Of a stretch of 64,000 nucleotides of DNA, positions 45,471-53,235 are shown in pieces. The notes under the pieces were generated by a model. The model saw only the letters and a list, made by a program, of their open reading frames with translations, searched no databases and had not been told where the DNA came from. Made by a program: the position numbers and the translations under genes. The stretch covers positions 1 to 64,000 of the forward strand of contig JADFXG010000002.1 of the NCBI GenBank assembly GCA_015233895.1. Reading direction: 5' to 3'. The first letter of the stretch is position 1, and each line of letters opens with the position of its first letter. Source of the stretch: Nitrospirota bacterium. Its GTDB lineage: Bacteria > Nitrospirota > Thermodesulfovibrionia > Thermodesulfovibrionales > Magnetobacteriaceae.

Positions 45471-47252
45471 TTAGCCCTTGACGGTTATAAACATGGGCTG
45501 CCCTGACCTGATTATATCCAGCACAAACCCCTCCTTAACATTCACATCTCCGGTAATACCTACAAAAGAGAACATATCAGAAACCGGCTTATTGTTTATC
45601 GCGGTTATTATGTCGCCTTTGATAACTCCGGCTGCTTTCAGCACCCCTCCGGCATCGGAAACATAGACACCGTTTTTAACATAAGCTGAAAGAGGCGGCT
45701 TAATCGGCTCAACCTCCGTTCCTAACCAATCAAACTCTTTTATCGGTTTTGTCGCCTGTGTCATTTTAGGGAGAAACGGCGGCTCAGGGATTGTCTTCAT
45801 AGTCAATGTTTTTCTCGTATCTCCGGTTGCAACTGTTAAATCAAACTTAGCACCTGCCGGTTTGCCCGCTAAGATGGTTTTAAACTCAGCAACATTAGCA
45901 AGACGCCTGCCATCCACCCGAAGGATAACATCACCGCGCTTAAGCCCTGCCGCCTCAGCAGGCGTTCCGGGATACACTTTATCCACAAGCAGGCCGCCCC
46001 TGTGCGGAAGGTTAAAGTGCGTTGCTATGACTGAGTCCACATCAAGCAAGAGTGCGCCAAAGAAGGGCTGAGTTGCCTGAGTATCTTGTTGCAAAGCTGC
46101 CGGAACTGCACCTTGGTTCTGTTTGTTGGGTTGAACCGCCAACCTGCCGCCTCCGCCAAACTGGCACAACTGCGGGTGACAGTCAAGGCACTTGCCTCTG
46201 TAGGGATGCGGCGGTGTTATCATCATGCCACTTGGAAGCTTATAGGAATTTCCTACCTGCTTGCCTTGCTTTGCCCATGCCACCATTTGGCCTCCAACCT
46301 GAGGCACTATGTCATTAAAATCCACCACTCCTGCCACAAGCTGAGAGGCCTCACTTACAGGAATAGCAAACCCAACACCTGTAAAACCTCCCGATGGGGA
46401 ATAAATGGCATTACTTATCGCTATAACCTCGCCGGCAACGTTAACCAGAGGGCCTCCGCTGCTGCCCTTATTCAAAGCAGCATCCGTCTGAAACAACCCG
46501 TCGTACACCCTGCCGCCTACCGTAATGGAGCGGTTTTTGCTGCTGATTATTCCAACACTTACACTATAATCAAACCCAAACGGGCTGCCAAGCGCTATAA
46601 CAACATCGCCTGTACGCACAGCATTAGAGTCACCCAAATCAGCGTGGGCAAAAGGCCCCTCGCCATCTAATCTAAGAAGCGCTAAATCGGCATCCTTGTT
46701 TACATTTACAACCTTAAGTTTATACTCTTTTCCGCCTCCGGGCAAATACACAGTGCCTTTCATCGTCTTTGCGCCATCTATCACGTGGTAACTTGTAAGC
46801 ACATAGCCTGTAGGCTCAACAATTACACCAGAGCCTACCCGTGTATAAGTCAAGGGCTGCTGAATAGCGACAAGCTCAGGCACCTGAAACGCCACAGGAG
46901 TCTGAGGATTAGGCTCCAACACCACGTCTATGCTGATAACTGCCGGTCTGACCTTGTCTATGATATCATGATAACTGGTCTGCACCTGCCCCACAGGCTC
47001 CGTCAGTGCCACTCTGTCATAGGGGCTGGACTTTTTCAGCTTTACCATCTTAGAGACATCATCTGTTTCGAGGATATTTCTGACAATACCCCCCTCCTTG
47101 TAACTTTCGTAAAAAGCCCACGCTAACGTCAGTACTGCTAGTAGTACAAGGGTCCAAATCCACGGTCTGAAACTCTTAGGGCAGCTTGCACGCGGCTGCT
47201 CAAAACCGTTGCGGTTGTTGTTTCTGTATTTGCTCTCACTTGTGTCTGCCAT
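45471..47252 (-). CDS. mamE: MamE-like serine protease with PDZ domains and one magnetochrome motif
   Basis: 593 aa. Membrane helix at about 31-47; trypsin-like HtrA domain at about 100-310 with catalytic His156 (TSYHVIDG), Asp189 (KDADLALL) and Ser265 (NKGSSGGP) all present; one CxxCH haem motif at 355-359 (KCLDCHP); PDZ domains at about 400-488 and 510-593. MamE sorts magnetosome proteins and controls crystal growth. In Magnetospirillum there are two CxxCH motifs; only one is seen here. Followed directly by mamQ. Confidence 0.9.
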   Translation of the reverse strand: MADTSESKYRNNNRNGFEQPRASCPKSFRPWIWTLVLLAVLTLAWAFYESYKEGGIVRNILETDDVSKMVKLKKSSPYDRVALTEPVGQVQTSYHDIIDKVRPAVISIDVVLEPNPQTPVAFQVPELVAIQQPLTYTRVGSGVIVEPTGYVLTSYHVIDGAKTMKGTVYLPGGGKEYKLKVVNVNKDADLALLRLDGEGPFAHADLGDSNAVRTGDVVIALGSPFGFDYSVSVGIISSKNRSITVGGRVYDGLFQTDAALNKGSSGGPLVNVAGEVIAISNAIYSPSGGFTGVGFAIPVSEASQLVAGVVDFNDIVPQVGGQMVAWAKQGKQVGNSYKLPSGMMITPPHPYRGKCLDCHPQLCQFGGGGRLAVQPNKQNQGAVPAALQQDTQATQPFFGALLLDVDSVIATHFNLPHRGGLLVDKVYPGTPAEAAGLKRGDVILRVDGRRLANVAEFKTILAGKPAGAKFDLTVATGDTRKTLTMKTIPEPPFLPKMTQATKPIKEFDWLGTEVEPIKPPLSAYVKNGVYVSDAGGVLKAAGVIKGDIITAINNKPVSDMFSFVGITGDVNVKEGFVLDIIRSGQPMFITVKG

Positions 47253-47264
47253 GACCCTTATCTC

Positions 47265-47486
47265 CTATCTGTCGTTTCTGCCAGCATCATTGTTATCGCC
47301 GTTTTTCTCCATCATCTTAGCCTTAAGTCCAGTGTTTCTGATGCCTGCCATCAGGGCTACAATTCCGCCGACAATTAACAATATCGGCATAACCGCTAAA
47401 ACCACATCCATCACATACCACTTGTACTTTACCACTCCCCACAGCCCTAAACAAATTGCTATCAAACCCATCACTATACTTGTCAT
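47265..47486 (-). CDS. mamI: MamI-like small membrane protein
   Basis: 73 aa with two membrane helices (about 2-16 and 26-48) joined by KYKWYVMDV, then a charged tail. The start MTSIVMGLIAICLGLWGV and the VMPILLIVGGIVALMAGI segment resemble Magnetospirillum MamI, which is required for vesicle formation. It lies 12 bp before mamE. The ribosome site (aaggag) is only a few bases inside the border of the 118-bp inverted-repeat element upstream. Confidence 0.8.
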   Translation of the reverse strand: MTSIVMGLIAICLGLWGVVKYKWYVMDVVLAVMPILLIVGGIVALMAGIRNTGLKAKMMEKNGDNNDAGRNDR

Positions 47487-47506
47487 AACTGTACGCTCCT
47501 TTTATT

Positions 47507-47624
47507 CGAGGTTGCATTCAATCGCCTAACTTCGTTAGCTTCGTCAAAAGCTCCTCAACGTACTAAAAGTACGCCTGCGTCGCTTTCTCATTGCCGCCTC
47601 GTTATGCTTCTGACTGCAACCTCG
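47507..47624. repeat. 118-bp inverted-repeat element between mamA and mamI
   Basis: The ends are perfect 10-bp inverted repeats, CGAGGTTGCA (47507-47516) and TGCAACCTCG (47615-47624), extendable to 13 of 14 positions. Inside is a smaller palindrome, CGTACT-AAA-AGTACG. No open frame of use. It is MITE-like or REP-like and fills most of the only gap between mamA and mamI. Confidence 0.65.
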
Positions 47625-47641
47625 TAATTATTTATTAATAT

Positions 47642-48310
47642 TTATTTAAATCCTTTTCCTTCAAGCTCAAGCGCTTTTTTGAAATACTTCAGTGCCTCCT
47701 CCCTCTGCCCCCTGCCCTCATACGCAAGCCCTATGCTCTGGTATGCCTTTATGAAGTTTGGGTTTAAGGAAATCGCATGTTGATACGCCTCTATTGATTT
47801 ATCAAACTCAGACATGCTGTCATGCACAAGCCCTAGTTTGTAATATGCTTCTGCAAAAGACGGGTCTAATTTTATTGACTCACTATATGCGGTCAAAGCC
47901 TTTGCATACTCATCAATCATGTAGTAGGAGGTGCCAAGGTGAAAGAAACACTGGGCATCCGAGCGGTTTAGCACGGCAGCACGGCTAAGCATTTCTATAG
48001 CCTCGTTAGGGAGTCCCACATATACGAAAGCCTTACCAAGTTTAATGAGGGTCTCCAGATGCGTGCTGTCAACCTCCAGCACCTTTTTGTATGACTTTAT
48101 AGCTCCCTCATAGTCGCCCCTTTGCTGCATCTTATCACCAGCTGAGATGTAAATATCTATTGCATCGGCGGGGTTTAACTGTGTCACATCGTTATAGACA
48201 TTAATCATACCATCAAGTAGTCTTTTGCTGTTTGTGAATACAGTTTTCATAATTATCTTAAACTCGCTCAAATCCGGGTTTATTTTCAATTTCTTTATTG
48301 TATCTCTCAT
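47642..48310 (-). CDS. mamA: MamA-like TPR protein
   Basis: 222 aa from the ATG at 48310 (ribosome site gaggagatat); the longer frame to 48343 would overlap the upstream gene. It has five TPR units (AIKSYKKVLEVDSTHLETLI, AIEMLSRAAVLNRSDA, ALTAYSESIKLDPSFAEAYY, SIEAYQHAISLNPNFIKAYQ, ALKYFKKALELEGKG). MamA coats the cytoplasmic face of magnetosomes as an assembled scaffold. Its position between mamB and mamI is that of magnetosome clusters. Confidence 0.85.
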   Translation of the reverse strand: MRDTIKKLKINPDLSEFKIIMKTVFTNSKRLLDGMINVYNDVTQLNPADAIDIYISAGDKMQQRGDYEGAIKSYKKVLEVDSTHLETLIKLGKAFVYVGLPNEAIEMLSRAAVLNRSDAQCFFHLGTSYYMIDEYAKALTAYSESIKLDPSFAEAYYKLGLVHDSMSEFDKSIEAYQHAISLNPNFIKAYQSIGLAYEGRGQREEALKYFKKALELEGKGFK

Positions 48311-48323
48311 ATATCTCCTCGTT

Positions 48324-48710
48324 TTATAATGTTGTATGTCCAATTATTATTAAAAGAACCCACACGATAAACATAAACTGCTGGGTATGAAGCAGCTTCA
48401 TTTTGTTATACATCTGCGATGGTTTTCCCCAGTGCATGATGCCTCCCACCACACAAAGCCAAACTGTGACTAACATCGAGGTCTGAAGCAAAAAATTCCG
48501 CTCATCGGCATTATGGCCGTGAATGAAAGTCAGCAAAAGCCCCACAAGGTTCAGAGTTATATGCAGGTCAAGGTACGTGCGAAAGAATCTGGTTATCTCC
48601 GGAGACTGTCCTACAAGTTTTTTAGTAAGTACCTTTGCCGGATAGTAGGCATTTGCCACAATAAAAGCCACGGCTGCCAGCAACCCTAAAAAGTCGTTAC
48701 TTATTCTCAT
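48324..48710 (-). CDS. Four-helix membrane protein with spaced histidines
   Basis: 128 aa from the ATG at 48710, whose ATGA overlaps the mamB stop. About four membrane helices with histidines in and beside them (YLDLHITLNLVGLLLTFIHG, MHWGKPSQM, LLHTQQFMFIVWV and a final IIIGHTTL). The pattern looks like a small b-type cytochrome or ferric-reductase-like fold and could bind haem or iron, which is inference. Located between mamB and mamA. I cannot assign a magnetosome gene name. Confidence 0.65.
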   Translation of the reverse strand: MRISNDFLGLLAAVAFIVANAYYPAKVLTKKLVGQSPEITRFFRTYLDLHITLNLVGLLLTFIHGHNADERNFLLQTSMLVTVWLCVVGGIMHWGKPSQMYNKMKLLHTQQFMFIVWVLLIIIGHTTL

Positions 48711-49597
48711 GTAAGTTTCCACCACCTGGTTATAGGCACTGTTTTGACAAATACTTCATCAATACCCTCCACCTTATGTAAGACCATATTCCTGACATAT
48801 CCCACAAGCTCCTGAGTCTCAAGCACAGTCTTAGAACTTAACACCTCAATCTCAAGCTCAACCGAGCACTTCTGTCCCATACACCGTGACCTTATTCCTT
48901 TGACGCCTTCAATGCCCTTTATTGACATACAGGTATTGGAAATATCCTGCAGGATGTCCTTATCCACGGCTACATCAATGAGGCCGTTTACTCCTTTCAT
49001 AAACATCTCAACACTGATGTGAAATACAAACACAGCCACAACAAGAGCCGCTATCGTGTCAGCATACACATAGCCAAGCTTAGAGCCGATAAGCCCAGCT
49101 AACACGGCAACTGAGGTAAGACTGTCTGCTTTGCTCTCAGCGGCGTCAGCTAAAAGAGCCGGAGAGTTTAACTGCGTTGCCGCACACGTGTTGGAGGTGT
49201 ACATCAACCAACCGTACAGCAAAGACAGCAAAGTTGCCGCTATGGCGGCATTTTCCGGTATCGGCCTTGTTCCTGTCTTAAAACTATGCAGAGCGTCTAT
49301 TAAAATTAATACGGCACAGATAAATATAAACACGCTGGCCGACATCGTACTTAGATACTCAACCTTACCATGCCCAAAGGGATGCCCCTCGTCTTTTGGT
49401 TTACCTGCTATCTTTAACGCTATCAACACAAACACTGACGATATTGTGTCCGCTATCGAATGCACACCGTCTGCCATAAGCCCCTGGCTGTTCGTTGTCA
49501 GCCCCACCATAAACTTAAATATGGACATCGTAAAATTCCCGACAACACTCAGGCGCGGAGACCACTTACCGCAATACTCGCACTCTGGATATTTCAT
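48707..49597 (-). CDS. mamB: MamB-like cation diffusion facilitator
   Basis: 296 aa, six membrane helices and a C-terminal cytoplasmic domain. The N-terminal CEYCGKW zinc-hook-like pair and LMADGVHSIADTISSVFVLI, AGKPKDEGHPFGHGKVEYLS match MamB more than MamM (ADSLHSGAD type helix II). MamB is needed for vesicle formation and loads iron. Transport residues (D-x3-D in helix II, D-x3-D in helix V: ADAAESKADSLTS) are present. It has a ribosome site aaggagcgc. Confidence 0.85.
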   Translation of the reverse strand: MKYPECEYCGKWSPRLSVVGNFTMSIFKFMVGLTTNSQGLMADGVHSIADTISSVFVLIALKIAGKPKDEGHPFGHGKVEYLSTMSASVFIFICAVLILIDALHSFKTGTRPIPENAAIAATLLSLLYGWLMYTSNTCAATQLNSPALLADAAESKADSLTSVAVLAGLIGSKLGYVYADTIAALVVAVFVFHISVEMFMKGVNGLIDVAVDKDILQDISNTCMSIKGIEGVKGIRSRCMGQKCSVELEIEVLSSKTVLETQELVGYVRNMVLHKVEGIDEVFVKTVPITRWWKLT

Positions 49598-49639
49598 GCG
49601 ACAGCGCTCCTTCTATAATAACTATTTACTTTAAAAGAG

Positions 49640-49731
49640 GAGATTGCGACGTCGCTAACGCTCCTCGCAATGACAGATAGGGAAAAGAACGAGATTACTA
49701 CGTCGCTGTCGCTCCTCGTAATGACGGATAA
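49640..49731. repeat. Two adjacent family-A palindromic repeats
   Basis: 49640-49680 (GAGATTGCGACGTCGCT start) and 49691-49731 (GAGATTACTACGTCGCT start) are each about 40 bp, with CTCCTCG(C/T)AATGAC near the end. They match the unit at 8599-8638 and lie just upstream of mamB, within the gap between mamB and the second mamQ gene. Confidence 0.7.
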
Positions 49732-49740
49732 GAAAACTCT

Positions 49741-49877
49741 GCCTCGAGCCGTCGTTGGACAATCCGCAAAGCTTCGAGCCGTCGTTGGACAATCCGCAAA
49801 GCTTCGAGCCGTCATTGGACAATCCGCAAAGCTTCGAGCCGTCATTGGACAATCCGCAAAGCTTCGAGCCGTCATTG
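49741..49877. repeat. 30-bp tandem repeat (minisatellite) between mamB and mamQ-II
   Basis: Four full copies (49741-49860) of a unit that reads gcttcgagccgtcattggac then aatccgcaaa, and a partial fifth, with a C-to-G and A-to-G change between copies. The period is a multiple of three, so it gives spurious repetitive open frames on both strands; these are not genes. It runs into the family-B palindrome at 49872-49908. No promoter is obvious in the 347-bp gap 49598-49944. Confidence 0.9.
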
Positions 49878-49908
49878 CGAACCCCCGCAGGGGGTGTGGC
49901 AATCTCCG
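49872..49908. repeat. Dispersed palindromic repeat, family B (short form)
   Basis: GTCATTGCGAACCCCCGCAG then GGGGTGTGGCAATCTCC. The ends are inverted copies (ATTGC, GCAAT) and the middle CCCCC...GGGGG pairs, so it can fold as a hairpin. Related to the longer form at 8664-8720. Confidence 0.65.
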
Positions 49909-49944
49909 CTTTTCAAAACCAATTAACATACTTTTACAAACATC

Positions 49945-50532
49945 CTAATCAACCATTGGGACATGCTCTGCTCCCTCCTCCGATTTATAAAACTGCTTCT
50001 CATGAAAACCAAGATTTTTGGCAAAAATATTATAAGGAAACAGATATATATAATCATTGTACTCATAGACGGCCACGTTGTAGTTAGTTCTGGCATAGGC
50101 AATACGCTTTTCGGTAGCTGCCATTATATCCATTAGATACAAGAAAGGCCCTTTAGCCATAAGCTCCGGAGATCTCTCACCAAGGTAAGAAAGCACGCTT
50201 AAGAGACGCACTATTTCGCTCTTTGTCTGCTCCTGAGCCGCATAGTTTGTGCCGGTTCTGAGCAACCCGTTTAATTCAACCAAAAGGTTAAACAGTTTGT
50301 TCTCTGTCTCCATATACATATTGGCAGCCTTCCCGGCGCTTTCCAGCACTTGCAGCCGCCTCTGTTCTTCAGACTTGAGGTTATTTGCCGATATATCGTA
50401 AATATGCTCCTCATCCACCAACTGATTGTAGATAAACGCATGGACCAGAGACTTATAAAGCAAAAATATACCGACAAATGCTAAAAAATACTTTACGCTC
50501 AGATATTTTGATCTTAATTTTTTACTTATCAT
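49945..50532 (-). CDS. MamQ-like LemA-family protein (copy II, divergent)
   Basis: 195 aa. A single membrane helix (about 12-32) is followed by a helical LemA-like region ending in YARTNYNVAVYEYNDYIYLF and FPYNIFAKNLG, which align with the LemA C-terminal motif (YN..V..YN......P.N). The RRNDLIPNLV motif is missing. A second, weaker MamQ copy is known in 'Magnetobacterium' clusters. It overlaps the EcsC-like gene by 11 nt. Confidence 0.7.
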   Translation of the reverse strand: MISKKLRSKYLSVKYFLAFVGIFLLYKSLVHAFIYNQLVDEEHIYDISANNLKSEEQRRLQVLESAGKAANMYMETENKLFNLLVELNGLLRTGTNYAAQEQTKSEIVRLLSVLSYLGERSPELMAKGPFLYLMDIMAATEKRIAYARTNYNVAVYEYNDYIYLFPYNIFAKNLGFHEKQFYKSEEGAEHVPMVD

Positions 50533-51202
50533 CTTTCCAGCTTATCTGTATGTTATCATTATCCCACACACTGAAATACTTCCGGGCATGGTTGCCAACT
50601 GTCATAGTTGACACCAGATTAAAGGATGCGCCAAGAGGCACGCCTATAAATGGTATAAATCTGTAGTATTTCTTTAAAAGCCTTGGTATAAGCCGCTCAG
50701 CAAACTCCACCGTGGCTACCTCAACACCCCTGTTGATGTAACTTTTTGCAATCTCATCCACGGCAGTTCTTAGCACTGAGGCAGCAGTGGCCTTAAAGGC
50801 CTGGCTTGAACCGGAAAACCCCAGCAGTGCCAGCGTTATTGCCTTTAGCTCATCCTCACCAAGTTCTACTCCGTACGCTGCTGATATGGCAAAACAGAGC
50901 TCTATCTGAATTCTTAACACCAGTGCTAAATCCACAAGAGAACCTGCAAGTACTGTCCCAATCGTCCCAATAATAGGGATTGTCATAGGAAGGGTCGTAA
51001 GCCCCCCAATCCCTGCCGCCTTATAAGCCGCCTTTTTCATAAGATTACCGGAAACGGTATAAGATAAATACTTTTGCGGTTTATCACCGCCCATTTTTAG
51101 ATCAAACTCATCAATAAGTGCATTGACATCACTTTTAATGCTGGGCAGATGCGTGCCACTCAAAGTCAGCACCTTATCAAACCATTCGTATTTATCAGCC
51201 AT
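50522..51202 (-). CDS. EcsC-family protein of the magnetosome cluster
   Basis: 226 aa. Helical, with a hydrophobic glycine-rich segment (GIGGLTTLPMTIPIIGTIGT) and the EcsC-type regions VLRIQIELCFAISAAYGVEL, AKSYINRGVEVATVEFAERL, RFIPFIGVPLGASFN. EcsC proteins are associated with ABC export in Bacillus, but the family function is not settled. It sits between mamM and mamQ-II, and its stop overlaps mamQ-II, so co-expression is likely. Confidence 0.7.
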   Translation of the reverse strand: MADKYEWFDKVLTLSGTHLPSIKSDVNALIDEFDLKMGGDKPQKYLSYTVSGNLMKKAAYKAAGIGGLTTLPMTIPIIGTIGTVLAGSLVDLALVLRIQIELCFAISAAYGVELGEDELKAITLALLGFSGSSQAFKATAASVLRTAVDEIAKSYINRGVEVATVEFAERLIPRLLKKYYRFIPFIGVPLGASFNLVSTMTVGNHARKYFSVWDNDNIQISWKDDK

Positions 51203-51218
51203 GCCTTACCAAAACTCC

Positions 51219-52121
51219 CTAAAAGGCCTCTATGCCCATATTTATACCGCTTATGTTGCCTATCTTAGACTTTAACGTGTTTTCCACCTGCGCTCCTATC
51301 AGATAACCCTTATCAAGTGTATGGCTCTGATCCACTTTGATAATCATATCCACCCATATCCCGTGCCCAACCTTTCTGGCATTTACGCGCGCTACACGCC
51401 TTACGCCCGGCACAAGCATAGCAGTCATTTCCATCTCCTTGAGCACATTTTTGGGCAGCGACGAATCCATTATCCCTTTAAACGAATCGTTTAACATTCC
51501 GGCACTAAGCCTTATTAAATCCAACGTCTCTATCACTGCCACAAGCGGATCAACAAAGTAAAATCCATACCGTGAAAGCAGCACAGCACATGCTACAAAT
51601 GCTGATGATACTGCATCTGAGTGATTATGTTTGGCGTTGGCTATAACTGCCGGACTTTTCAACTTTTCTCCCACACAGTACAGGTATGAGGAAAGTTTAT
51701 AATTAGCTATCATTGAAATAATCGCAGCAAACAGAGCTATAAGCTTTGGCTTATAAACATGGCCAAGGTACGCATTCCAAATATCCTTTACCGAGTGAAT
51801 CAATAAAAACAGAGTGCCTATGATGATAAGTATGCTTATCAGAAAAATTGAAACGTACTCTATCTTACCATGGCCATACGGATGCCCCTCATCGGCAGGT
51901 TTACCAGATACCTGAACACCGATAAAGACAACAAGGGAGGTCAAAAAATCCTTAAAAGAATACAAGGAATCAGCAAGGACGGCCTTACTTCCGCTAATAA
52001 AACCAACTACTGCCTTAAAAATGGCAAGAAAAAGATTGGCACTCACAGCAGTCCAACCGGCTGCCTTAGAGCAGTTGTAACACTCCGGATAGACTATATT
52101 ATTTTGTGGCAGTTCGTGCAT
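51219..52121 (-). CDS. mamM: MamM-like cation diffusion facilitator
   Basis: 300 aa from the ATG at 52121 (ribosome site aggggatt); the longer frame to 52247 would run through mamP. Six membrane helices and a C-terminal cytoplasmic domain. VLADSLYSFKDFLTSLVVFI, ADEGHPYGHGKIEYVS and IWVDMIIKVD are the MamM-type signatures, with the D-x3-D metal sites (NHSDAVSSA). MamM forms a heterodimer with MamB for iron transport. Overlaps mamP by 28 nt. Confidence 0.85.
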   Translation of the reverse strand: MHELPQNNIVYPECYNCSKAAGWTAVSANLFLAIFKAVVGFISGSKAVLADSLYSFKDFLTSLVVFIGVQVSGKPADEGHPYGHGKIEYVSIFLISILIIIGTLFLLIHSVKDIWNAYLGHVYKPKLIALFAAIISMIANYKLSSYLYCVGEKLKSPAVIANAKHNHSDAVSSAFVACAVLLSRYGFYFVDPLVAVIETLDLIRLSAGMLNDSFKGIMDSSLPKNVLKEMEMTAMLVPGVRRVARVNARKVGHGIWVDMIIKVDQSHTLDKGYLIGAQVENTLKSKIGNISGINMGIEAF

Positions 52122-53038
52122 AATCCCCTGTTTCTGTGCGGACACGGTGTGCCCCATTTTATTGACGGCGGAGGTATGGGGAGAGCATCCCCTGCGTCCA
52201 TGCCAAGAGTGCTTGTGTTTTTCGCTGACTTTGAAATAGAGTGGCATTTGTCACACGGGCCGTAGTAGCCATGCGGACTTCTCGACGTTGAAAATATCAT
52301 GGGAGCCGCCTCCATCTGAGCCACGCCAAGCGCCTCAGACGACTTCACCGGTATTTTAATATCACCATTTTTCCTGTAAACTGTGACAACTGCCTCGTTT
52401 TTCATTGCAATCGCAGCAGTTGCCGCCTTAAACGAATGTAAGTCACTAACCGGCACATCGTTAACTGCCGAAATTACATCTCCTGCGTATATGCCCGATG
52501 CTGCGGCAAGGAGTGTCACCTCATCTATCAACACGCCAGTAACGTTTTGTGGTATGCCGTTAGCCTGTGCTAACTGCGGCGTAAGCGGCACAGCCTCAAG
52601 CCCAATCCAGTGTCCCTCTTGCAGAATTTTTTCAAGCAAGGCGGCATTTACCGCTGAGGGTGTGGTCTGCGTAGTGGTTGAGTTATCCGGGTTAACCGTC
52701 CAAAACATGTCTTTTGGGTCAACTTGCCAGCCGACTGCGGGTTTAGCAGAGTCTGTGCCCTGAGTGTCGGAGGGAGCGGACTGGTTATTGTAAGCAGGCC
52801 CATAGTTGTTAGCTCCCGGCACTGCATTAGGGTCCATCAAATCACCCTGACGATTTACAGGACGATTTAGGGCCGCAAGCGCCGGACTAACAGCGTTTTG
52901 CCGTACGTTTTTTATTAGTTCCTCCTCGTTCCTTTCCTTGCCCATAAATTTCTCCGGGCTAAAGATCAAAAGGTATCCGGCTGTAACCACTATAAGCAGC
53001 ACGAGGATAAAGTTAATTGATTTCCACAAGTTTTTCAC
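52094..53038 (-). CDS. mamP: MamP-like PDZ protein with two magnetochrome motifs
   Basis: 314 aa from a GTG (ribosome site ggag, 8-nt spacing). One membrane helix (about 8-27), a Pro/Asn-rich linker, a PDZ domain (about 145-235), then two CxxCH haem motifs at 262-266 (PCDKCHS) and 307-311 (LCTNCHK) near the C-terminus. MamP is a c-type iron oxidase that controls the Fe(II)/Fe(III) balance for magnetite. The stop overlaps the mamM start. Confidence 0.88.
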   Translation of the reverse strand: MKNLWKSINFILVLLIVVTAGYLLIFSPEKFMGKERNEEELIKNVRQNAVSPALAALNRPVNRQGDLMDPNAVPGANNYGPAYNNQSAPSDTQGTDSAKPAVGWQVDPKDMFWTVNPDNSTTTQTTPSAVNAALLEKILQEGHWIGLEAVPLTPQLAQANGIPQNVTGVLIDEVTLLAAASGIYAGDVISAVNDVPVSDLHSFKAATAAIAMKNEAVVTVYRKNGDIKIPVKSSEALGVAQMEAAPMIFSTSRSPHGYYGPCDKCHSISKSAKNTSTLGMDAGDALPIPPPSIKWGTPCPHRNRGLCTNCHKII

Positions 53039-53040
53039 TC

Positions 53041-53199
53041 TTATGACTCCGCAGCCTTAGGCTCCAGCATCGCATCCAACTTTTCCCTTACTTTGTTCTT
53101 TAACTTTTCAAGAAAAGTCGGATTATTGCGCTTTACCACCTCATACGCTATCGCTCCGGCAAACACTCCAAGAAATATACCTATCATAGCCTTAGCCAT
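53041..53199 (-). CDS. Small single-helix protein before mamP
   Basis: 52 aa with an excellent ribosome site (aggaggt, 7-nt spacing). It consists of an N-terminal membrane helix (AMIGIFLGVFAGAIAYEVVK) and an amphipathic basic tail (FLEKLKNKVREKLDAMLEPK). The TAA stop is 2 bp before the mamP GTG, so it is translationally close-coupled with mamP. It is not a recognised family; by build it could be a small magnetosome membrane protein. Confidence 0.7.
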   Translation of the reverse strand: MAKAMIGIFLGVFAGAIAYEVVKRNNPTFLEKLKNKVREKLDAMLEPKAAES

Positions 53200-53235
53200 T
53201 GTCGTTACCTCCTGTTAAGTATTTCTCTTCTGCCA

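Noticed and set aside
46052-46670. Long plus-strand frames inside mamE (up to 194 aa)
   Set aside because: Antisense shadows of the well-supported mamE coding region; sequence is Cys/His/Arg-rich without family features.
49741-49877. Possible CRISPR array from the 30-bp tandem copies
   Set aside because: Copies are head-to-tail with no spacers, and no cas genes are present.
49594-50087. Repetitive open frames on both strands over the 49.6-50.0 kb gap
   Set aside because: They arise because the 30-bp tandem unit is a multiple of three; the translations are simple repeats without ribosome sites.
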